From positions 4,157 to 43,517 of the forward strand of contig CADEFF010000014.1 of the NCBI GenBank assembly GCA_902826565.1: 39,361 bases of DNA, given 5' to 3'. Every line of letters starts with the position of its first letter. Position 1 is the first letter of the stretch. The notes beneath the pieces are model-generated. The model was not told where the DNA came from and made no database searches. It saw only the letters and a program-made list of their open reading frames with translations. This document shows, in pieces, positions 7,731 to 16,368 of the stretch. The position numbers were made by a program, and so were the translations under genes. This DNA comes from an uncultured Rhodospirillaceae bacterium. GTDB lineage: Bacteria > Pseudomonadota > Alphaproteobacteria > Dongiales > Dongiaceae.

Positions 7731-9024
7731 GCTCGACCATGCCTCGCCGCGGTTCGACGCAGAGTTCGCGGCTCTGCTCGGCGTCAAGCGCGAGCTTCAG
7801 CTTCGCGTCGACGAAGCCGTCGCCGCCATCATCGACGACGTTCGCACGCGCGGCGATGCGGCGCTTCTCGACTACACTACGAAGTTCGATCGTTGCCGCC
7901 TGTCGGCGGATCGGCTGCGGCTTACCGAAGGCGAGATCGCGGAGGCGGCGCGGCGCTGTCCGGCGACCGTCGTTTCCTCCCTCGAGACGGCGGCGACGCG
8001 CATCAGGGACTATTACGCCCGGCTGATGCCGGCCGATCTCGACTACCGCGATGCGGCCGGACTTCGCCTCGGCGCCCTGTGGCGCCCGCTGGCCGCTGCA
8101 GGGATCTATGTTCCGGGGGGTGCCGCCGCCTATCCGAGCTCGGTGCTGATGAACGCGGTGCCGGCGGCGGTGGCGGGCGTCGAACGGCTCGCCATGGTGG
8201 TGCCGACGCCGGACGGCGCGCTCAACCCGGCGGTCATGAAGGCGGCGCAAATCGCCGGCGTGACGGAGATCTATCGCGTCGGCGGCGCCCAGGCGGTGGC
8301 GGCGCTCGCTTTCGGCACCGCATCGATCGCGCCGGTGGACAAGATCGTCGGACCCGGCAACGCCTATGTGGCGGCGGCCAAGCGTCAAGTCTTCGGCAAT
8401 GTCGGTATCGATATGATCGCCGGGCCGTCGGAGATCCTGGTGATCGCCGATGCCGGAAACGATCCTGCCTGGGTTGCCATGGATTTGCTGTCGCAAGCCG
8501 AACATGACGAAACGGCGCAGTCCATCCTGATCACGGACGATGCCGGTTTCGCCGATGCCGTCGCGCAGGCGGTCGCATCGGCCCTCAAGGGACTGAAGCG
8601 CCGGGACATCGCCACGGCGAGCTGGGAGCGGTATGGCGCGATCATCCGGGTCGAGCGGCTTGCGGAGGCGGCGGCGCTCGCCAACCGCCTGGCGCCGGAA
8701 CATCTCGAGCTCGCCATCGCCGATCCGGACGCCCTGCTGCCGGCGATCCGCAATGCCGGCGCAGTCTTCCTCGGCCGCCATACGCCGGAAGCGATCGGCG
8801 ACTATATCGCCGGGCCGAGCCATGTGCTCCCGACCGGGCGCAGCGCGCGCTACGCGTCCGGGCTCGGCGTCCACGATTTCCTGAAGCGAATGTCGCTGAT
8901 CGCCTGCGACGCCGAGTCCCTCGGCAGGCTCGGGCCGACCGCGATCGCTCTTGCGGAGGCCGAAGGGCTCGATGCCCATGCCCGGTCGATTGCCATCCGG
9001 CTCAACCCGAGAAGCGACGCCTGA
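7720..9024 (+). CDS. hisD: Histidinol dehydrogenase
   Basis: 434 residues from ATG 7720 ([12 protein letters not shown]), inside the last codons of hisG. HisD oxidises L-histidinol to L-histidine with two NAD+ at a zinc site. Seen in order: [20 protein letters not shown], the [13 protein letters not shown] and [15 protein letters not shown] stretches, [20 protein letters not shown] (zinc-ligand Gln and His), LAPEHLEL (catalytic Glu-His pair), and a C-terminal [11 protein letters not shown] with the last zinc ligand. Length is normal. An earlier in-frame ATG at 7678 lies deeper in hisG and adds residues not found in the family. The next gene begins 11 bp after the stop. Confidence 0.97.
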   Translation: MAVRLDHASPRFDAEFAALLGVKRELQLRVDEAVAAIIDDVRTRGDAALLDYTTKFDRCRLSADRLRLTEGEIAEAARRCPATVVSSLETAATRIRDYYARLMPADLDYRDAAGLRLGALWRPLAAAGIYVPGGAAAYPSSVLMNAVPAAVAGVERLAMVVPTPDGALNPAVMKAAQIAGVTEIYRVGGAQAVAALAFGTASIAPVDKIVGPGNAYVAAAKRQVFGNVGIDMIAGPSEILVIADAGNDPAWVAMDLLSQAEHDETAQSILITDDAGFADAVAQAVASALKGLKRRDIATASWERYGAIIRVERLAEAAALANRLAPEHLELAIADPDALLPAIRNAGAVFLGRHTPEAIGDYIAGPSHVLPTGRSARYASGLGVHDFLKRMSLIACDAESLGRLGPTAIALAEAEGLDAHARSIAIRLNPRSDA

Positions 9025-9035
9025 GGTCGCTGCCG

Positions 9036-9524
9036 GTGGAGGATTCGGACCCGCGCCCGACCGCCCGGATCGTCCGTGTCACCCTCGACGAGAAATCGGT
9101 GGTGCGGCGCAGCGCCGAGATCGAGCATGAGCGCGCGGTCGCGATCTACGATCTCATCGAGGAGAACCGGTTCTGCCTCGTCGAAGGCCCGCCCGGTCCC
9201 TATGGCCTTAGGCTCGGGATCGAGGAGGGACGTCTCGTCTTCGACATCCAGGACGAGGCGGACACGCCGATCTTCAAGCTGATCCTCTCGCTCACGCCGT
9301 TCCGCAAGATCGTGCGCGACTATTTCGCCATCTGCGAAAGCTATTTCGAGGCGATCCGCAAATCCTCGCCTTCGCAGATCGAGGCGATCGATATGGGACG
9401 GCGGGGGCTGCATAACGAAGGCGCCGAGCTGCTCACCGAGCGGCTTGCCGGCAAGGTCGAGTTCGACCCCAACACCGCGCGTCGCCTCTTCACCCTGATC
9501 TGCGTCCTGCATATTCGCGGATGA
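9036..9524 (+). CDS. UPF0262 family protein
   Basis: 162 residues starting at GTG 9036, 11 bp after hisD. The sequence ([29 protein letters not shown], a [17 protein letters not shown] segment and [25 protein letters not shown]) matches UPF0262, a small cytoplasmic family found essentially in alphaproteobacteria and normally between hisD and the low-molecular-weight phosphatase, as here. No catalytic motif is visible, and it is predicted soluble with a C-terminal [15 protein letters not shown] helix. Function unknown. The next gene starts 10 bp downstream, so the two are probably co-transcribed. Confidence 0.92.
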   Translation: MEDSDPRPTARIVRVTLDEKSVVRRSAEIEHERAVAIYDLIEENRFCLVEGPPGPYGLRLGIEEGRLVFDIQDEADTPIFKLILSLTPFRKIVRDYFAICESYFEAIRKSSPSQIEAIDMGRRGLHNEGAELLTERLAGKVEFDPNTARRLFTLICVLHIRG

Positions 9525-9534
9525 TGCCCGAGCG

Positions 9535-9978
9535 ATGAACGGTTTGCCGGGAAGCGTCCTGTTCTGCTGCACGATGAACGCCATTCGTTCGCCGATGGCC
9601 GAAGGCCTGCTCAAGCACCTCCACGGCCATCAGATCTACGTCGATTCGGCGGGCGTTCGCTCCGATGCTGTCGATCCGTTCGCGGTCGCCGTGATGGACG
9701 AGATCGGGATCGATATCTCGCGGCATCGCGCCAAGACCTTCGACAGTCTCGAGGACACCTCCTTCGACCTCATCATCTCCCTGTCGCCGGAGGCGCAGCA
9801 CAGCGCGGTCGAGCTGACCCGGACCATGGCCTGCGACGTCGAGTTCTGGAACACCTTCGATCCGAGCCTGGTCGAGGGCGGGCGCGAGACCGTGCTGGAG
9901 GCCTATCGCCAGGTCCGCGACACGCTCCTGCAGCGGATAAAGGCCCGCTTCCCCCTCCCGTCGGCGCCGCGGCTATAG
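9535..9978 (+). CDS. Low-molecular-weight phosphotyrosine phosphatase / ArsC-fold protein
   Basis: 147 residues from ATG 9535. The N-terminal P-loop CTMNAIRSPMAE gives the CX5R(S) signature with nucleophile Cys12 and Arg18, and a DP pair at 109-110 (NTFDPSLVEGG) supplies the general-acid Asp. These features define the LMW-PTP/arsenate-reductase fold. The extra cysteine pairs used by thioredoxin-linked ArsC are not evident (Cys11 and Cys100 are the other cysteines), so a phosphatase role is more likely than arsenate reduction. Its place between UPF0262 and infA is a conserved alphaproteobacterial arrangement and not an arsenic operon. The substrate is unknown. Confidence 0.85.
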   Translation: MNGLPGSVLFCCTMNAIRSPMAEGLLKHLHGHQIYVDSAGVRSDAVDPFAVAVMDEIGIDISRHRAKTFDSLEDTSFDLIISLSPEAQHSAVELTRTMACDVEFWNTFDPSLVEGGRETVLEAYRQVRDTLLQRIKARFPLPSAPRL

Positions 9979-10009
9979 AAGAAAGCGCGGAAAACGGCCC
10001 TTTACGCAT

Positions 10010-10038
10010 TTGTCCTGATCGAACGATGGCGCTATGAT
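10010..10038 (+). promoter_or_regulatory. Sigma-70-type promoter for infA
   Basis: TTGTCC (10010-10015), a 17-bp spacer and TATGAT (10033-10038) lie in the 105-bp gap before infA. The -10 matches five of six bases and the -35 four. A leader of about 40 nt with GC-rich sequence follows, then AAAGGAG (10072-10078) before ATG 10084. It would let infA-maf-rng-yacG be expressed independently of the his genes. Confidence 0.55.
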
Positions 10039-10083
10039 CCGCGCCGCCGCGGCGGCCCCGTCGTGCGCCCCAAAGGAGTGTGG

Positions 10084-10302
10084 ATGGCTAAAGAGGATTT
10101 GATCGAGTTCTCCGGAACGGTCATGGAGCTGCTGCCGAATGCCATGTTCCGCGTGAAGCTCGATAACGAGCATGTGGTGCTCGCCCATACATCGGGAAAG
10201 ATGCGAAAGAACCGCATTCGCGTTCTTGCCGGCGACCGCGTCAATGTCGAGATGACGCCCTACGATCTCACCAAAGGTCGCATCACCTTCCGCTTCAAGT
10301 GA
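10084..10302 (+). CDS. infA: Translation initiation factor IF-1
   Basis: 72 residues from ATG 10084, chosen because [13 protein letters not shown] is the universal IF-1 start and AAAGGAG sits six bases upstream; an ORF start at 10063 is an artefact. IF-1 is an OB-fold protein that binds the 30S A site and assists IF-2 and IF-3. [29 protein letters not shown] and a final KGRITFRFK are all intact. The stop overlaps the GTG start of maf (GTGA, 10299-10302). It is probably essential and likely driven by its own promoter. Confidence 0.98.
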   Translation: MAKEDLIEFSGTVMELLPNAMFRVKLDNEHVVLAHTSGKMRKNRIRVLAGDRVNVEMTPYDLTKGRITFRFK

Positions 10303-10916
10303 CGCAGCTCGCGCCGTTGCCGCCGACTCTCCCTCGCGGCGTCGCCGACGATCTGGTCCTGGCATCCGCCTCGCCACGGCGCATCGCGCTCCTGGCGCAG
10401 ATCGGCGTCGTTCCCTCGCAGGTCGAGCCCGCTGCGATCGACGAGACGCCGCTGCCCCGCGAGCTGCCGGTGCCCTATGCGCGGCGCATTGCACGGGCGA
10501 AAGCGACGGTTGTGGCGGAACGCCTTCCGGGCCGTCGGATACTGGCAGCCGATACCGTCGTCGCCTGCGGGCGGCGCATCCTGCCCAAGCCTTTCGACAG
10601 GGCTGTCGCGCGAGAGTGCCTCACGCTGCTGTCCGGCCGGCGGCATCGCGTCATCGGGGCCGTCGCGCTGATCCTTCCCGACGGCCGGTTGCGCGAGCGG
10701 CTCGTCGAGACGGTGGTGGCGTTCAAGCGGCTTTCGCAGGAAGAGATGGAGGGCTATCTCGCCGGCGGCGAATGGGACGGCAAGGCCGGCGGCTATGCAA
10801 TTCAGGGTTCTGCGGCGACGTTCATCGCCTGGATAAGGGGCTCCTATTCGAATGTCGTCGGGCTGCCGCTGTTCGAAGCGGCGGCGATGCTTCGAGCATC
10901 GGGCCTGCGCTGGTAG
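10299..10916 (+). CDS. maf: Maf family nucleoside triphosphate pyrophosphatase (YhdE-type)
   Basis: 205 residues starting at GTG 10299, overlapping the infA stop. Maf proteins hydrolyse dTTP/UTP or modified nucleotides to monophosphates, acting as house-cleaning enzymes and affecting septation. SASPRR (residues 23-28), the DETPLP segment, AADTVVA with Asp85, LPKPFD, a [14 protein letters not shown] segment and NVVGLPL are all present. The double Arg in SASPRR suits the dTTP/UTP-specific YhdE branch rather than the m7GTP-specific YceF branch. About 17 residues precede the core, slightly longer than usual. It lies 5 bp before the RNase E/G-like gene. Confidence 0.94.
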   Translation: MTQLAPLPPTLPRGVADDLVLASASPRRIALLAQIGVVPSQVEPAAIDETPLPRELPVPYARRIARAKATVVAERLPGRRILAADTVVACGRRILPKPFDRAVARECLTLLSGRRHRVIGAVALILPDGRLRERLVETVVAFKRLSQEEMEGYLAGGEWDGKAGGYAIQGSAATFIAWIRGSYSNVVGLPLFEAAAMLRASGLRW

Positions 10917-10921
10917 CGCCG

Positions 10922-12100
10922 ATGTCGCCGCGCCTTCTCATCTATCGACAGGACGGCGCGCTCCGTTGCGCGGAGTGGGAGAGGGACCGGCTCACCGCCT
11001 ACGGCACGCTGCTGTCCCGCGGAGCCGCCCGGGCGGGCGCGGTCTATCTCGCGCGCGTCGCCAGGATCGACCGCGCCCTGGGCGCCGCCTTCGTCCAGTT
11101 CACCGACACCGAGACGGGGATGGTGCCGCTCGGCGGGAGCCTGAAGCTGACCGAGGGCCGAAACATCGTGGCGCAATTGCGGCGCGAGGCAAGGGGCGAC
11201 AAGCTGGCGAAGCTCTCGCGGGCCGTCGTCCTCACCGGCCGCCATCTCGAGCTTCGCCCCGGGCGCCCGGGCATGACGAGCTATCCGCAAGTGGCGGGGA
11301 AGGTTCTTGCGCAACGGCTCGAGCGCCTGCTGGTGCGAGACGAGACGCCGTCTCATGGCTTCGCCGCCCGCCCGGCGGCGGCGGACGCCGATGACGCCAC
11401 GCTTCGAGCGGAAGCCGCCGCCCTGATCCGGCAGTGGGAGGCGATCCTGCGCGATGCCGCCGACGGTCCGGCGCCGCGACTTCTGACGAGCGGTCTCGAT
11501 GCGCTCGACCTCTTCCTGCGCGATCGAGCGCCCTCGGATGGCACCTCCATTCTCTGTATCGATCGGACGACCGCGACGCAGGTTGAGCAGCGCGCCGCAT
11601 ATGCCGAGGCGAGGGTCGAAGTCGACATCAAGTCCGTCCCCGACTGGCTGCCCTCCATTGCCGAAATCGAAGAGGCCCTGCTCGAGGCCCTGGAGCCGTC
11701 GATCGAAATCCCGGGCGGCGGCGTTCTGCATTTCGACAAAGGCCAGGCGCTGACGGCCATCGACGTCGATGCCGCGGACGCTGCGGCCCGCGCAGGGAAG
11801 GCGGGAAGCGCCGAAGATCGGCGGTTCGTCATCAATCGCGCGGCCGCGCGGGAAATCGCGCGGCAGCTTCGGCTGCGCAACCTCGGCGGTCCGATCGTGA
11901 TCGACTTTATCGGCTTGCGGCGGCCCGAGCATCGGCGCGCCCTCGTCGCGTCGCTGCGCGAGGCCTGCCTCGCCGATCCGCAGCCCTGCCAGATCCTGGA
12001 AATGTCTGCGCTCGGGCTGGTGGAGATGATCCGTCAGCCCTTCGGCCCCACCCTTGCGGAGCAGCGGCGCGGCGCGGCATCATCGGCACGGACGGGTTAG
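10922..12100 (+). CDS. rng: RNase E/G family endoribonuclease, short form
   Basis: 392 residues from ATG 10922, five bases after maf. An S1-like RNA-binding part (GAVYLARVARIDRALGAAFVQF, residues 39-60) is followed by the central RNase E/G catalytic region. Asp281 in AIDVD and Asp328 in VIDFIGL correspond to the metal-binding Asp303 and Asp346 of E. coli RNase E. The residue matching Asn305 is Asp283. The protein ends soon after EMSALGLVEMIRQ and has no CPxC zinc-link motif, so the tetramer-forming C-terminal domain is absent. This short version is a usual member of the infA-maf-yacG cluster; the main RNase E should be elsewhere. The symbol follows this synteny and may not imply true RNase G function. 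Confidence 0.88.
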   Translation: MSPRLLIYRQDGALRCAEWERDRLTAYGTLLSRGAARAGAVYLARVARIDRALGAAFVQFTDTETGMVPLGGSLKLTEGRNIVAQLRREARGDKLAKLSRAVVLTGRHLELRPGRPGMTSYPQVAGKVLAQRLERLLVRDETPSHGFAARPAAADADDATLRAEAAALIRQWEAILRDAADGPAPRLLTSGLDALDLFLRDRAPSDGTSILCIDRTTATQVEQRAAYAEARVEVDIKSVPDWLPSIAEIEEALLEALEPSIEIPGGGVLHFDKGQALTAIDVDAADAAARAGKAGSAEDRRFVINRAAAREIARQLRLRNLGGPIVIDFIGLRRPEHRRALVASLREACLADPQPCQILEMSALGLVEMIRQPFGPTLAEQRRGAASSARTG

Positions 12101-12111
12101 AGCGGATCCGC

Positions 12112-12399
12112 ATGTCGGCAAGGATCGAAGATCTCGCGGCGCGGCGCGCACAGCGCAAGGCGGACCGGTCGGGGCCCGAAGAGCCGCGCGGGGCCGCGAA
12201 AGACGACGCACCCCATCCGTCCGAAGGCAAACGGGCGGGCGGGCGCTGCCCCATCTGCGGCAAGCCGCGCAGCGATGCCCATCGTCCCTTCTGTTCCGCG
12301 CGTTGCGCCGAGGTCGATCTCGGTCGCTGGCTGAAGGAGAGCTATCGGGTCCCCGTCGAGGAGAAGCCCGGGGATGCCGATCCGGACGAGTCTTCTTGA
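12112..12399 (+). CDS. yacG: DNA gyrase inhibitor YacG
   Basis: 95 residues from ATG 12112, 11 bp after the RNase gene. YacG is a small zinc protein that binds GyrB and blocks DNA binding by gyrase. The zinc ribbon is Cys46-x2-Cys49 (RCPICGKP) and Cys61-x3-Cys65 (PFCSARCAEVDLGRWL), followed by ESYRVP, the conserved end of the family. The N-terminal 44 residues are charged and low in complexity and extend beyond the usual about 65-residue protein. It closes the infA-maf-rng-yacG operon. Confidence 0.95.
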   Translation: MSARIEDLAARRAQRKADRSGPEEPRGAAKDDAPHPSEGKRAGGRCPICGKPRSDAHRPFCSARCAEVDLGRWLKESYRVPVEEKPGDADPDESS

Positions 12400-12434
12400 G
12401 CGTCCGGCGGCCCAATTCCGACCGCCGCCGCGAC

Positions 12435-12463
12435 TGGACAGGCTGGGCGAATTTCACTATAAG
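12435..12463 (+). promoter_or_regulatory. Promoter of tRNA-Phe with GC-rich discriminator
   Basis: TGGACA (12435-12440), exactly 17 bp, then TATAAG (12458-12463); each box matches five of six consensus bases. CGCCCCG follows the -10, the GC-rich discriminator typical of stringently controlled stable-RNA promoters. Transcription would start about 25 nt before the tRNA at 12494. Confidence 0.7.
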
Positions 12464-12493
12464 CGCCCCGTTCCGGCGCCTTTCCGCGCCCGT

Positions 12494-12569
12494 GCCCAGG
12501 TAGCTCAGATGGTAGAGCAGCGGATTGAAAATCCGCGTGTCGCTGGTTCGATTCCGGCCCTGGGCACCA
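12494..12569 (+). tRNA. tRNA-Phe (GAA)
   Basis: 76 nt including encoded CCA. Acceptor GCCCAGG pairs with CCTGGGC; the D arm is GTAGCTCAGATGGTAGAGC, the anticodon stem GCGGA/TCCGC carries loop TTGAAAA with anticodon GAA, and the T arm has GGTTCGATTCC. No terminator is evident in the 97 bp before the next gene, so the transcript could continue into the glycosyltransferase. Confidence 0.96.
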
Positions 12570-12666
12570 TTTTCTCCCCGGATATCCGCCCTCGCTTCTG
12601 CGCGCCCTCGTCCGGCGCCGCCCTCTGCAAGCGTCCCGGTTCGAAGCGCCGCCGGCCGGCAAGCCC

Positions 12667-13812
12667 GTGCGGCTGATCTTCATCCTCTTTCGCTACTTCC
12701 CGCATGGCGGTCTGCAACGGGACTGCCGCCGCATTGCCGAGGCGCTCGTCAAGCGTGGCCATGATGTCGAGATCATCTGCGGCGAGTGGCAAGGCCCACG
12801 TCCCGCGGCGATCGAAATCACCGTGTTGAAGCGGCATGGCCTGACCAACCATGGCATTGCGACACGTCTCGCGCGCGATGCGGTCGCGCTGGCGCGCTCG
12901 CGGCAAGCCGATGCGATCGTCGGCTTCAACCGGATGCCGGGGCTCGATCTCTGCTACGCCGCGGAGAACTGCTTCCGGGTGAAGGCGGAAGAGGAGCGTC
13001 CGGTCTTCTACCGATGGCTGCCGCGATTCCATGGCTTCAGCCGCCTCGAGGCGGGGATCGTGGGGCCGGGCACCGAGACCGTGCTGATGATGCTGTCGCG
13101 GCGGCAGATCGAAACCTACCGGCGCCATTACAAGATCGAGGATCGCCGGTTACACCTTCTGCCGCCCTCGATCTCGCGGGATCGCATGCGGCCTGCCGGT
13201 GCCGACGCCGTCCGCGCCGAGACCCGCGCCAGGCTCGACCTCGAGCCCGACGCGTTCGGGCTTTTCGCCCTGAGCTCGGCCTTCCGCACCAAGGGTCTCG
13301 ATCGAAGCATCGAGGCCATCGCGGCCCTGCCGCGTCCATTGCGGGATCGCGTGAAACTGCTCGTCGTCGGGCGCGGCCGGCCGGACAGGTATCGGCGGCT
13401 TGCGAAGCGACGCGGGATTGCGGACCGGGTCGAGTTCCTCGGCGCGCACGACGAGGTGGGGCGCCTCCTGCTCGGCGCCGATCTGCTTCTGCATCCTGCG
13501 CGCGACGAATGCGCAGGCATGGCGATCCTCGAGGCGATCGTCGCCGGCCTGCCGGTCCTCTGCACGGCGAATTGCGGCTTCAGCGACCATGTGCGCATGG
13601 CCGATGCGGGGATGGTTCTGCCGGAGCCATTCGATCCCGCGGCTTACGCCGCGCTGCTGACCGGGATGCTGGATCGCGGCCGCCTCGATCATTGGTCGCG
13701 GCAGGGGGTTCGCTATGGCCAGAGCGAGGATCTCTATAGCGGGACCGAGGTCGCGGCGGCACTGATCGAGCGCGTGGCGGCGGAGAGCCGCGACGGCAGG
13801 CCGGCGGCCTGA
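12667..13812 (+). CDS. waaG: WaaG-like LPS core glucosyltransferase (GT4)
   Basis: 381 residues from GTG 12667 (MRLIFILFRYFPHGGLQRD). The GGLQRDCRRIAEAL N-terminus, VGFNRMPGLDLCYAAENC (residues 85-102) and the C-terminal GT-B donor site with the EX7E motif Glu281/Glu289 (RDECAGMAILEAI) agree with WaaG (RfaG), which adds the first glucose to heptose II of the LPS inner core on the cytoplasmic face of the inner membrane. No membrane helix is predicted. The next gene is convergent, with four bases between the stops. The family is clear; the exact acceptor and sugar in this organism are inference. Confidence 0.82.
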   Translation: MRLIFILFRYFPHGGLQRDCRRIAEALVKRGHDVEIICGEWQGPRPAAIEITVLKRHGLTNHGIATRLARDAVALARSRQADAIVGFNRMPGLDLCYAAENCFRVKAEEERPVFYRWLPRFHGFSRLEAGIVGPGTETVLMMLSRRQIETYRRHYKIEDRRLHLLPPSISRDRMRPAGADAVRAETRARLDLEPDAFGLFALSSAFRTKGLDRSIEAIAALPRPLRDRVKLLVVGRGRPDRYRRLAKRRGIADRVEFLGAHDEVGRLLLGADLLLHPARDECAGMAILEAIVAGLPVLCTANCGFSDHVRMADAGMVLPEPFDPAAYAALLTGMLDRGRLDHWSRQGVRYGQSEDLYSGTEVAAALIERVAAESRDGRPAA

Positions 13813-13816
13813 CCGA

Positions 13817-14155
13817 TCAGAGCTCGCGTCCCTCGAAGGGATGCTTCCCTTCGCGATGCTCGACCTCGATCACCCAGAGATCCGGATCGCGCCGAACGGC
13901 TTTCTCGACATAGGCGTCGGCCTCCGTCTCCGGGCGAGGTTCGGCGCCGAGCGCACTCATCCAGCCGAGCGCGCCGTCGAGGCCGCGCACCTGCGTCAGG
14001 ATCCGGAATCCGCTCCCCAGCAGATTGAGCTTGAGCAGGATGGTGCCGCCCATGCGCTCGCCGCGCCGCAGCACATAGGCGGGGATGCCCTGGCTATGGC
14101 CGCTTCGGATCTGCGCCATCACCCAGACTTCCGTCGGCAGTCTGTCGTCAGTCAT
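13817..14155 (-). CDS. DUF1491 family protein
   Basis: 112 residues. The start TEVWVMAQIRSGHSQGIPAY, the GERMGGTILLKLN centre and a final DPDLWVIEVEHREGKHPF are the signature of DUF1491, a small cytoplasmic family known mainly from alphaproteobacteria. No catalytic residues can be named. It stands alone, convergent with the waaG-like gene and divergent from hyuA, with about 210 bp of shared upstream DNA in which I see no clear promoter. Function unknown. Confidence 0.88.
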   Translation of the reverse strand: MTDDRLPTEVWVMAQIRSGHSQGIPAYVLRRGERMGGTILLKLNLLGSGFRILTQVRGLDGALGWMSALGAEPRPETEADAYVEKAVRRDPDLWVIEVEHREGKHPFEGREL

Positions 14156-14368
14156 GTCATGGGCAGGATATGGGGGTTTCCCCGGCGGGCAAAGCCGGGT
14201 GAGGGCCCTTACGCATCGCCGGAAGCGGAGGGAGCGGATGATGCAGGGGTAGGAAGCGGCGGCCGAAGCGCGTAGTGTGGCTCGCCTTCACGCAACTTTC
14301 CGATCCGCCCGGCGGCGCTGCCCGAACTTGCCCGTAACCTACCCCCCCTTTTCCGCAAAGCGCCCGTG

Positions 14369-16360
14369 ATGCTGCTCGGTCTCGACACCGGCGGCACCTA
14401 CACCGATGCGGTGCTGTTCGACCCCGTGCGCGGCGTCGTCGCGGCGGCCAAGGCGCTGACGACGAAACACGATCTTTCGATCGGTCTCGGCGAGGCGATC
14501 GAGGCCGTGCTTGCGGCGAACGACGAGGCGATTGCGCTCGTCTCTCTCTCGACGACGCTCGCCACCAACGCCATCGTCGAGGGGCAGGGAAGCCCGATCG
14601 GCCTGCTGCTGATCGGCTACGAGCCTTCCCAGCTCGAGCGGGCGGGCCTGCGCCAAGCGATGGGGACGGATCCCGTCGTCTTCGTTGGCGGCGGTCACAA
14701 TTCGCTCGGCGACGAGCAGGCGCCGCTCGACCTCCTGGCCGCGGAGCAGGCGATCCGTCTCCACGCCCCGAAGGTCGCGGCCTTCGCGGTATCGGGCTAT
14801 TTCTCGGTTCGGAACCCGGCGCACGAGAACCGGCTCCGCGCCATGGTGCGCGAGCTGAGCGGACTTCCGGTCACCTGCGGCCATGAGCTCACCTCGAAGC
14901 TGGACGCCCCGCGGCGGGCGCTCACCGCCGCCCTCAATGCCCGTCTCATCCCGCAGCTCCAGCAGCTCATCGAGGCGGTCCGCGGCATCCTGAAGCGCCG
15001 CGGCGTCGCGGCGCCGCTGATGGTGGTCAAGGGCGACGGCTCCCTCATCGCCGCCGACCTGGCGCTCGGCTGTCCGGTGGAAACCATTCTCTCCGGCCCG
15101 GCGGCGAGCGTTGTCGGCGCCTATCATCTCTCCCGCATGGGCGACGTCGTGGTGTCCGACATGGGCGGCACCACGACGGATGTCGCGATGCTGAAGGACG
15201 GCCGGCCGTTGCTCAATCACGAGGGCGCCATCGTCGGCGGCTGGCGCACCATGGTCGAGGCGGTAGCCGTGCATAGCTATGGACTCGGCGGCGACAGCGA
15301 GCTGCATCCGGGCGAGGGCGGGGCGCTCCTGCTCGGACCGCGCCGCGCGGTGCCGCTGGCGCTACTGGCGAGAGACCATCCGCAGGTGCTGCCGGTGCTG
15401 CGCAGCCAGGCCGAGGCGGCGATGCGGATCGGGTATGACGGCCAGTTCGTGCTCCGCCTGCGCGTGCTGGACACGAAAGAATCCGGCCTCAATCCGGATC
15501 AGGCGCGGCTCTGGGAAGCGCTCGAGCGCGGTCCCGTGGAGCTTTCCACGCTGCTCCAGGGGGCGACGACGCAACGGGCGCTCAACCGGCTGCTCGGTCG
15601 CGGCCTCGTGGCGCTTTCGGCCTTTACGCCGAGCGACGCGGCGCATGGGCTCGGCTTGCAGGAAGACTGGTCCCGCGAGGCGGCGGAACTCGGCGCCCGG
15701 ATCTGGCTGCGGCGGCTCGATGCGCTCGGCGGCGAACCGATCAAGACCGTGCCGGACTTTTGCCGGCGGGTCATCGAGCAGGCGATCCGGCAGTCGGTGG
15801 CGGCGATCCTCGATACGGCCCTGCAGGAGGAAACCGGCATCGCGCCCGAGGATTTCGGCGCGATCGGGCGGCTGATCGAGAGGATGATGGCCGAGGGGAG
15901 CGCATCGAGCCCGCGCTTCGTCGCCCTCGACCTGCCGCTCAAGCTGCCGCTCGTGGCGATCGGCGCGCCGGTCGGCACCTACTACGCCGCCATTGCCGAG
16001 CGCCTCGGCACCGCCCTCATCATTCCGCCCCACGCGGCGGTCTGCAATGCCGTGGGCGCGGTCGCGGGCGGCGTCATGCAGCGCGTCGAGGCGCTCATTA
16101 CCCCGCCCGCCGAAGGGCTGTTCCGTGTGCATCTGCCGACCGGCAATCGCGATTTCACCGACCTCGAAGCCGCCGCCGCCCATGCCACGGTCGAAGCGGG
16201 GAGGATCGCCGCCGCTCAAGCCCTGGCCGCCGGCGCGGAGCAGCCCGAGCTTTCGAGCGAGCGCCGGGACAGCATCGTGGAAGGGTCGGGTGCCCGCCTC
16301 TTCGTCGAGAGCCGCGTCGCCGTTACGGCCTTCGGGCGACCGCGGGTGGCGCGCGCCTGA
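14369..16360 (+). CDS. Orphan hydantoinase/oxoprolinase (HyuA-type) ATPase-fold protein
   Basis: 663 residues from ATG 14369 (GTG 14366 is the alternative). The N-terminus LLGLDTGGTYTDAVLFD is the first phosphate-binding loop of the Hydant_A_N domain; STTLATNAIVEG and GHELTSKLDAPRR follow, and DMGGTTTDVAML (about residues 264-275) is the second phosphate loop of the hydantoinase_A domain. These proteins couple ATP hydrolysis to opening or carboxylating small rings or ketones. HyuA normally pairs with HyuB, but no hyuB is here. The middle contains a TPSDAAHGLGLQEDW segment, which I associate with stand-alone members. The substrate cannot be stated. It faces the polyamine transporter genes with only eight bases between stops. 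Confidence 0.8.
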   Translation: MLLGLDTGGTYTDAVLFDPVRGVVAAAKALTTKHDLSIGLGEAIEAVLAANDEAIALVSLSTTLATNAIVEGQGSPIGLLLIGYEPSQLERAGLRQAMGTDPVVFVGGGHNSLGDEQAPLDLLAAEQAIRLHAPKVAAFAVSGYFSVRNPAHENRLRAMVRELSGLPVTCGHELTSKLDAPRRALTAALNARLIPQLQQLIEAVRGILKRRGVAAPLMVVKGDGSLIAADLALGCPVETILSGPAASVVGAYHLSRMGDVVVSDMGGTTTDVAMLKDGRPLLNHEGAIVGGWRTMVEAVAVHSYGLGGDSELHPGEGGALLLGPRRAVPLALLARDHPQVLPVLRSQAEAAMRIGYDGQFVLRLRVLDTKESGLNPDQARLWEALERGPVELSTLLQGATTQRALNRLLGRGLVALSAFTPSDAAHGLGLQEDWSREAAELGARIWLRRLDALGGEPIKTVPDFCRRVIEQAIRQSVAAILDTALQEETGIAPEDFGAIGRLIERMMAEGSASSPRFVALDLPLKLPLVAIGAPVGTYYAAIAERLGTALIIPPHAAVCNAVGAVAGGVMQRVEALITPPAEGLFRVHLPTGNRDFTDLEAAAAHATVEAGRIAAAQALAAGAEQPELSSERRDSIVEGSGARLFVESRVAVTAFGRPRVARA

Positions 16361-16368
16361 GCGGGCAG

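Noticed and set aside
9535..9978. Arsenate reductase in an arsenic-resistance locus
   Set aside because: The cysteine pattern for thioredoxin-coupled ArsC is not evident, and the neighbours are his genes and infA, the usual alphaproteobacterial site of this phosphatase.
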